Source of the DNA: Paracoccaceae bacterium
GTDB lineage: Bacteria; Pseudomonadota; Alphaproteobacteria; Rhodobacterales; Rhodobacteraceae
Reading direction: 5' to 3'
Assembly: GCA_016937725.1 (NCBI GenBank)
Contig: JAFGVZ010000127.1
Span: 1-10,077 of the forward strand
DNA: 10,077 nt
In this document: positions 7,180 through 10,077 of the stretch, one piece after another
How positions within the stretch are numbered: the first letter of the stretch is position 1
How the letters are laid out: every line of letters begins with the position of its first letter
Translations under genes and position numbers: made by a program
The notes under the pieces: model-generated
Seen by the model: only the letters and a program-made list of their open reading frames with translations
Told to the model about the DNA's origin: nothing
Databases searched by the model: none

Positions 7180-8633
7180 TGGGAAATCGTCCTTTCATCG
7201 ACAAGCCGGGAATAGAGCGCGCCGTATAGCGGTGCGCTGGCGTCCCAGCCAACCGGATGTTTCATCGCATTTTTCTGGATGCGCCGGAAGGTCGCGGTGT
7301 CGGCATGCAGCGCACACAGGCGCTGCAGGGCATGCGCCAAGGCTGACACCGAATGCGACGCATGCAAAATGCCCGTTGCCACGCCCGCCGCAAGGGCCGC
7401 GGCATTGGCGTCGATCACCGTATCGGCCAGCCCGCCGGTGCGCGCCACGACAGGCACCGCGCCATAGCGCAGCCCATACATTTGCGTCAGACCGCACGGC
7501 TCGAACCGCGAGGGCACCAGAACCGCATCGCCGCCAGCATACATGCGGTGCGACAAGGCTTCGTCATAGCCGATGCGGACCCCGACTTGCCCCGGATTGG
7601 CGTCGGCCGCCGCGCGCCACGCCTGTTCCAGACGTGCATCGCCCGACCCCAGTAGCGCCAACTGCCCCCCCGCCGCCAGATAGTCGGGCAGTGCTGCAAG
7701 CAACAGGTCCAGACCTTTCTGGTCCGACAAGCGCGAAACGACAATGGAAAGCGGCCCTGCCCCGTCGTCCAGCCCATATTCCTGCCGCAACAGGCGCGCA
7801 TTCGCAGCCTTGCCCGATGGCAGCCGATACCATTGGATGGCCGGATCGCGCACCGGGTCCCATGTGTCGGTGTCAATGCCGTTCAGAATACCCGACATGT
7901 CCGCCGCCCGCGCGCGGATCACACCATCAAGACCCATGCCATAATCGGGCGTGGTCAATTCCTGCGCATAGGTCGGGCTGACGGTGTTGATAGCCGTGGC
8001 CCCCACAAGCCCCGCCTTGAGCGCAGAGACTTGGCCGAAATATTCAAACCCGTTCACATTGAAGCGTGCGGGTGACAGCTCCAGACGCGCCATGCGGTCG
8101 GCACTGGTCAGGCCGTGAAAGGCGATGTTGTGGATGGTCAAAACCGTGGGCAGGTTTACGCCAAGCTGGTCCAGATAGATCGGCACAAAGCCAGCCTGCC
8201 AGTCATGCAGGTGCACCAATTCCGGACGCCAATCTCCGACCCCGTCGCGGGCAATGCGCGCCGCAGCCAAGGACAGTGCGGCAAAGCGCACGTCGTTGTC
8301 GGGCCAATCTTGCCCGTTCTCATCCAGATAGGGCGACCCGTCGCGGTCATAGAGCGCCGGCGCATCAAGGATCAGCAGGTCCAGCGCCCCACGGCTTACG
8401 CCCAGTAACCGCGCTGGCAAGCCCAACAGATCGGGCAAATCCGCCAAAACGCGCGCCCGCGGGAAAGCGGCCAGAACCGAACGATATCCGGGCAATAACG
8501 TGCGGATCGCCCAGCCTTGTGGCGCAAGCGCCATTGGCAACGCGCCCACAACATCGGCCAGCCCGCCTGTCTTGACCATCGGCGCGCATTCCGATGCCAC
8601 CGCCAGAACAGGCCTTCCGTCAGATATGCTCAT
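7176..8633 (-). CDS. glgA: Glycogen synthase GlgA (ADP-glucose, GT5)
   Basis: GlgA adds glucose from ADP-glucose to the non-reducing end of alpha-1,4-glucan. The 485-residue protein is the usual size for bacterial GT5 and has its two Rossmann-like halves. Key motifs are SECAPMVKTGGLADVVGALP (14-33, K21 in the ADP-glucose-binding KTGGL), HLHDWQAGFVPIYL (141-154), TIHNIAFHGL (166-175), ILNGIDTDTWDP (249-260), VVSRLSDQKGLDLLL (298-312, R301 and K306 in the nucleotide site), and VPSRFEPCGLTQMYGLRYG (373-391, with E378). The ATG at 8633 was chosen because MSISDGRPVLAVASECAP leads straight into the conserved N-terminus, an AAGG lies 6 bases before it (8640-8643), and it forms an ATGA overlap with the glgC stop. 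An upstream in-frame ATG at 8846 would add 71 arginine- and histidine-rich residues read through glgC and is rejected. Confidence 0.96.
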   Translation of the reverse strand: MSISDGRPVLAVASECAPMVKTGGLADVVGALPMALAPQGWAIRTLLPGYRSVLAAFPRARVLADLPDLLGLPARLLGVSRGALDLLILDAPALYDRDGSPYLDENGQDWPDNDVRFAALSLAAARIARDGVGDWRPELVHLHDWQAGFVPIYLDQLGVNLPTVLTIHNIAFHGLTSADRMARLELSPARFNVNGFEYFGQVSALKAGLVGATAINTVSPTYAQELTTPDYGMGLDGVIRARAADMSGILNGIDTDTWDPVRDPAIQWYRLPSGKAANARLLRQEYGLDDGAGPLSIVVSRLSDQKGLDLLLAALPDYLAAGGQLALLGSGDARLEQAWRAAADANPGQVGVRIGYDEALSHRMYAGGDAVLVPSRFEPCGLTQMYGLRYGAVPVVARTGGLADTVIDANAAALAAGVATGILHASHSVSALAHALQRLCALHADTATFRRIQKNAMKHPVGWDASAPLYGALYSRLVDERTISQ

Positions 8634-9895
8634 ACGGTGCCTTCGCGTCGGTTCAGCATGGATTGCGTGATGAGCGTGACGCCATTGGGCGTGACGCGGA
8701 ACCATTTTGCGTCTTCCGCAGGGTCCTCGCCCACCACAAGCCCTTCGGGGATTTGCACGCCGCGGTCGATCACGACCTTGGTCAGCCGTGCATGACGCCC
8801 GATGGTGGCATAGGGCAACACAACCGCTTCTGTGAGCGTTGACCATGAATTGGAATGCACACCCGTGAACAAAAGCGAGTCGCGCACTTCCGTGCCAGAG
8901 ATGATGCAGCCGCCCGACACCAGCGACGACAATGCCAACCCGCGACGGCTTTCTTCGTTATGCACGAATTTCGCGGGGGGCGCGGTTTCTGAATAGGTCC
9001 AGATCGGCCAGTTGCGATCCCAGAGGTCCAGTTCCGGGTCAAAGCCGGTCAGGTCTATATTGGCTTTCCAGAACGCATCGACCGTGCCGACATCGCGCCA
9101 ATAGGCGACCGCGTCGGGACGATGGCGCACGCAGCTATTCTCGAACCGATGCGCCATGGCCTTGCCATGCTTGACCACTTTGGGGATCAGGTCACCGCCG
9201 AAATCGCGCTTGGAATCGGGCAGCGCAGCATCCTCGATCAGCAATTGGCGCAGGAATTTCCAGTTGAAGACATAAATCCCCATCGAGACGAGCGACTGAT
9301 CGGCACTGCCCGGAATCGCAGGCGGGTCTTTCGGCTTTTCCACGAAATCGGTGATGCGACCACCGGTATCAACCGCCATCACGCCAAAGGCTGTAGCTTC
9401 CTCACGCGCGACGGTCAGACAGCCCACGGTCACATCCGCGCCATGCTCGACATGCTCGCGGATCATCACTTCATAATCCATTTTATAAATGTGGTCGCCC
9501 GCAAGAATGACCACGTAATCAATGCCGTAGCTGTCGACGATGTCAATATTCTGGTAGACCGCATCGGCGGTGCCTTCATACCAATGATGTTCGTCCACCC
9601 GCTGCGACGCAGGCAAGATATCCAGATATTCGTTGCGTTCGGCGCGGAAAAAGTTCCAGCCGCGCTGGCAATGGCGGATCAGCGAATGCGCCTTGTATTG
9701 CGTTGCAATCGCCATCTTGCGAATGCCCGAGTTCAGCGCATTGGACAGCGCGAAGTCGATGATCCGCGTCTTGCCGCCGAAATAGACCGCTGGCTTGGCG
9801 CGGTTATCTGTCAGTTCATGCAAACGAGAGCCCCTTCCGCCAGCGAGGATAAAGGCCATGGATCGGCTGGACAGGCGCTGCGGTGCAGGTGTCAT
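8630..9895 (-). CDS. glgC: Glucose-1-phosphate adenylyltransferase (ADP-glucose pyrophosphorylase)
   Basis: GlgC makes ADP-glucose and pyrophosphate from ATP and glucose-1-phosphate, the committed and allosterically controlled step of bacterial glycogen synthesis. The 421-residue length is standard. The nucleotidyltransferase domain shows AFILAGGRGSRLHELTDNRA (14-33), KPAVYFGGKTRIIDFALSNA (34-53, with K34 at the position of the E. coli activator-site K39), WYEGTADAVYQN (105-116), AGDHIYKMDY (132-141, with catalytic D134) and FVEKP (184-188, K187 at the glucose-1-phosphate site). A left-handed beta-helix domain follows from about 310, with SGGCIISGTEVRDSLLFTGV (327-346) and the C-terminal VIDRGVQIPEGLVVGEDP. 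Purple-bacterial GlgC enzymes are commonly activated by fructose-6-phosphate and pyruvate; the effector here is not deducible. The ATG has GAGGAA upstream (9901-9906) and overlaps the glgB stop as ATGA, and its stop overlaps glgA likewise. Confidence 0.97.
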   Translation of the reverse strand: MTPAPQRLSSRSMAFILAGGRGSRLHELTDNRAKPAVYFGGKTRIIDFALSNALNSGIRKMAIATQYKAHSLIRHCQRGWNFFRAERNEYLDILPASQRVDEHHWYEGTADAVYQNIDIVDSYGIDYVVILAGDHIYKMDYEVMIREHVEHGADVTVGCLTVAREEATAFGVMAVDTGGRITDFVEKPKDPPAIPGSADQSLVSMGIYVFNWKFLRQLLIEDAALPDSKRDFGGDLIPKVVKHGKAMAHRFENSCVRHRPDAVAYWRDVGTVDAFWKANIDLTGFDPELDLWDRNWPIWTYSETAPPAKFVHNEESRRGLALSSLVSGGCIISGTEVRDSLLFTGVHSNSWSTLTEAVVLPYATIGRHARLTKVVIDRGVQIPEGLVVGEDPAEDAKWFRVTPNGVTLITQSMLNRREGTV

Positions 9896-10077
9896 TGATC
9901 TTCCTCTGGGATCAGGAACAGGGTGGAGAGAGGCGGCAGCAGCACCGTGGCAGATTGGGGCTGACCGCTTTGGGGCGGTCCATCTGCGATGACTGCGCCC
10001 AAATTACCCCGGTTGAACCCGCCATAGCGCTCGGCATCGGTGTTGAGTGCCTCGCGCCATTTTCCACCCATCGGCAG
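9892..10077 (-). CDS. glgB: 1,4-alpha-glucan branching enzyme GlgB, C-terminal fragment
   Basis: Read on the minus strand, the right edge of the window holds 61 codons plus a TGA of an open frame that continues beyond the edge. The translation includes GGKWREALNTDAERYGGFNR (residues 4-23 of the fragment) and ends VLLPPLSTLFLIPEEDQ. This matches the final beta-sandwich of GlgB (GH13), where G.W.E.LNTDA..YGGSN.GN precedes a closing LPPLATLxL strand. GlgB forms the alpha-1,6 branches of glycogen. The stop overlaps the glgC start in an ATGA at 9892-9895, which fits the usual glgB-glgC order. A short insert-like run rich in Gly, Pro and Gln (ADGPPQSGQPQSA) lies where family members carry a variable loop. 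The catalytic domain is outside the window. Confidence 0.88.
   Translation of the reverse strand: MPMGGKWREALNTDAERYGGFNRGNLGAVIADGPPQSGQPQSATVLLPPLSTLFLIPEEDQ

Noticed and set aside
5566..7215. A 549-codon open frame on the + strand opposite glgX
   Set aside because: It lies antisense to glgX, which has all GH13 catalytic motifs. The translation is rich in Arg, Ala, His and Val with no recognisable family. Long antisense frames are expected in G+C-rich genes with biased third positions.
8634..8846. A 71-residue N-terminal extension of GlgA using an upstream in-frame ATG
   Set aside because: It reads through the conserved end of glgC in another frame, giving an Arg/His/Cys-rich sequence unlike any GlgA. 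The ATG at 8633 has a ribosome binding site and sits right before the conserved N-terminus.
1..10077. A defence system, prophage, mobile element, CRISPR array or RNA gene
   Set aside because: Both strands were read for repeats, transposase or integrase motifs and tRNA-like stems. Virtually all bases are taken up by metabolic genes of even composition, and none of these elements was found.

Overview
The window has the look of an alphaproteobacterium, most likely a member of the Rhodobacterales. This is inferred from the high G+C content, heavy use of GCC/GGC/CTG codons, genes packed with ATGA overlaps, and the gene order glgB-glgC-glgA-glgX. No rRNA, tRNA, mobile element, CRISPR array or phage gene was seen. 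Almost every base is coding.

The left third (1-3235, + strand) is the distal part of an operon for a carboxylic acid. It holds the C-terminal end of a TctA-type tripartite tricarboxylate transporter permease, a class III (CaiB/BaiF) CoA-transferase, a short free-standing citrate-synthase-fold protein of the citryl-CoA lyase type, and an AbrB/PF05145 family polytopic membrane protein. Each gene overlaps the next by 4-17 bases. The simplest reading is import of a tricarboxylate such as citrate, activation to its CoA thioester by CoA transfer, then lyase cleavage to an oxoacid and acetyl-CoA. The individual families are clear. The pathway and substrate are inference.

The right two thirds (3266-10077, - strand) is a glycogen operon read right to left: glgB (3' end only), glgC, glgA, glgX and malQ. 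The first three junctions are 4-base ATGA overlaps and the glgX/malQ junction is a 1-base TGATG overlap, which suggests tight translational coupling. GlgC makes ADP-glucose, GlgA polymerises it and GlgB branches the chain. GlgX debranches limit dextrins and MalQ recycles the short maltodextrins released. All catalytic residues that can be placed are present in the complete enzymes. No glgP is visible; it may lie beyond the right edge.

The two operons converge on a 30-base gap (3236-3265) with no clear intrinsic terminator. The most novel part is the putative CoA-transferase plus citryl-CoA lyase citrate-cleavage module next to the transporter. The glycogen cluster is ordinary apart from carrying malQ as its last gene.
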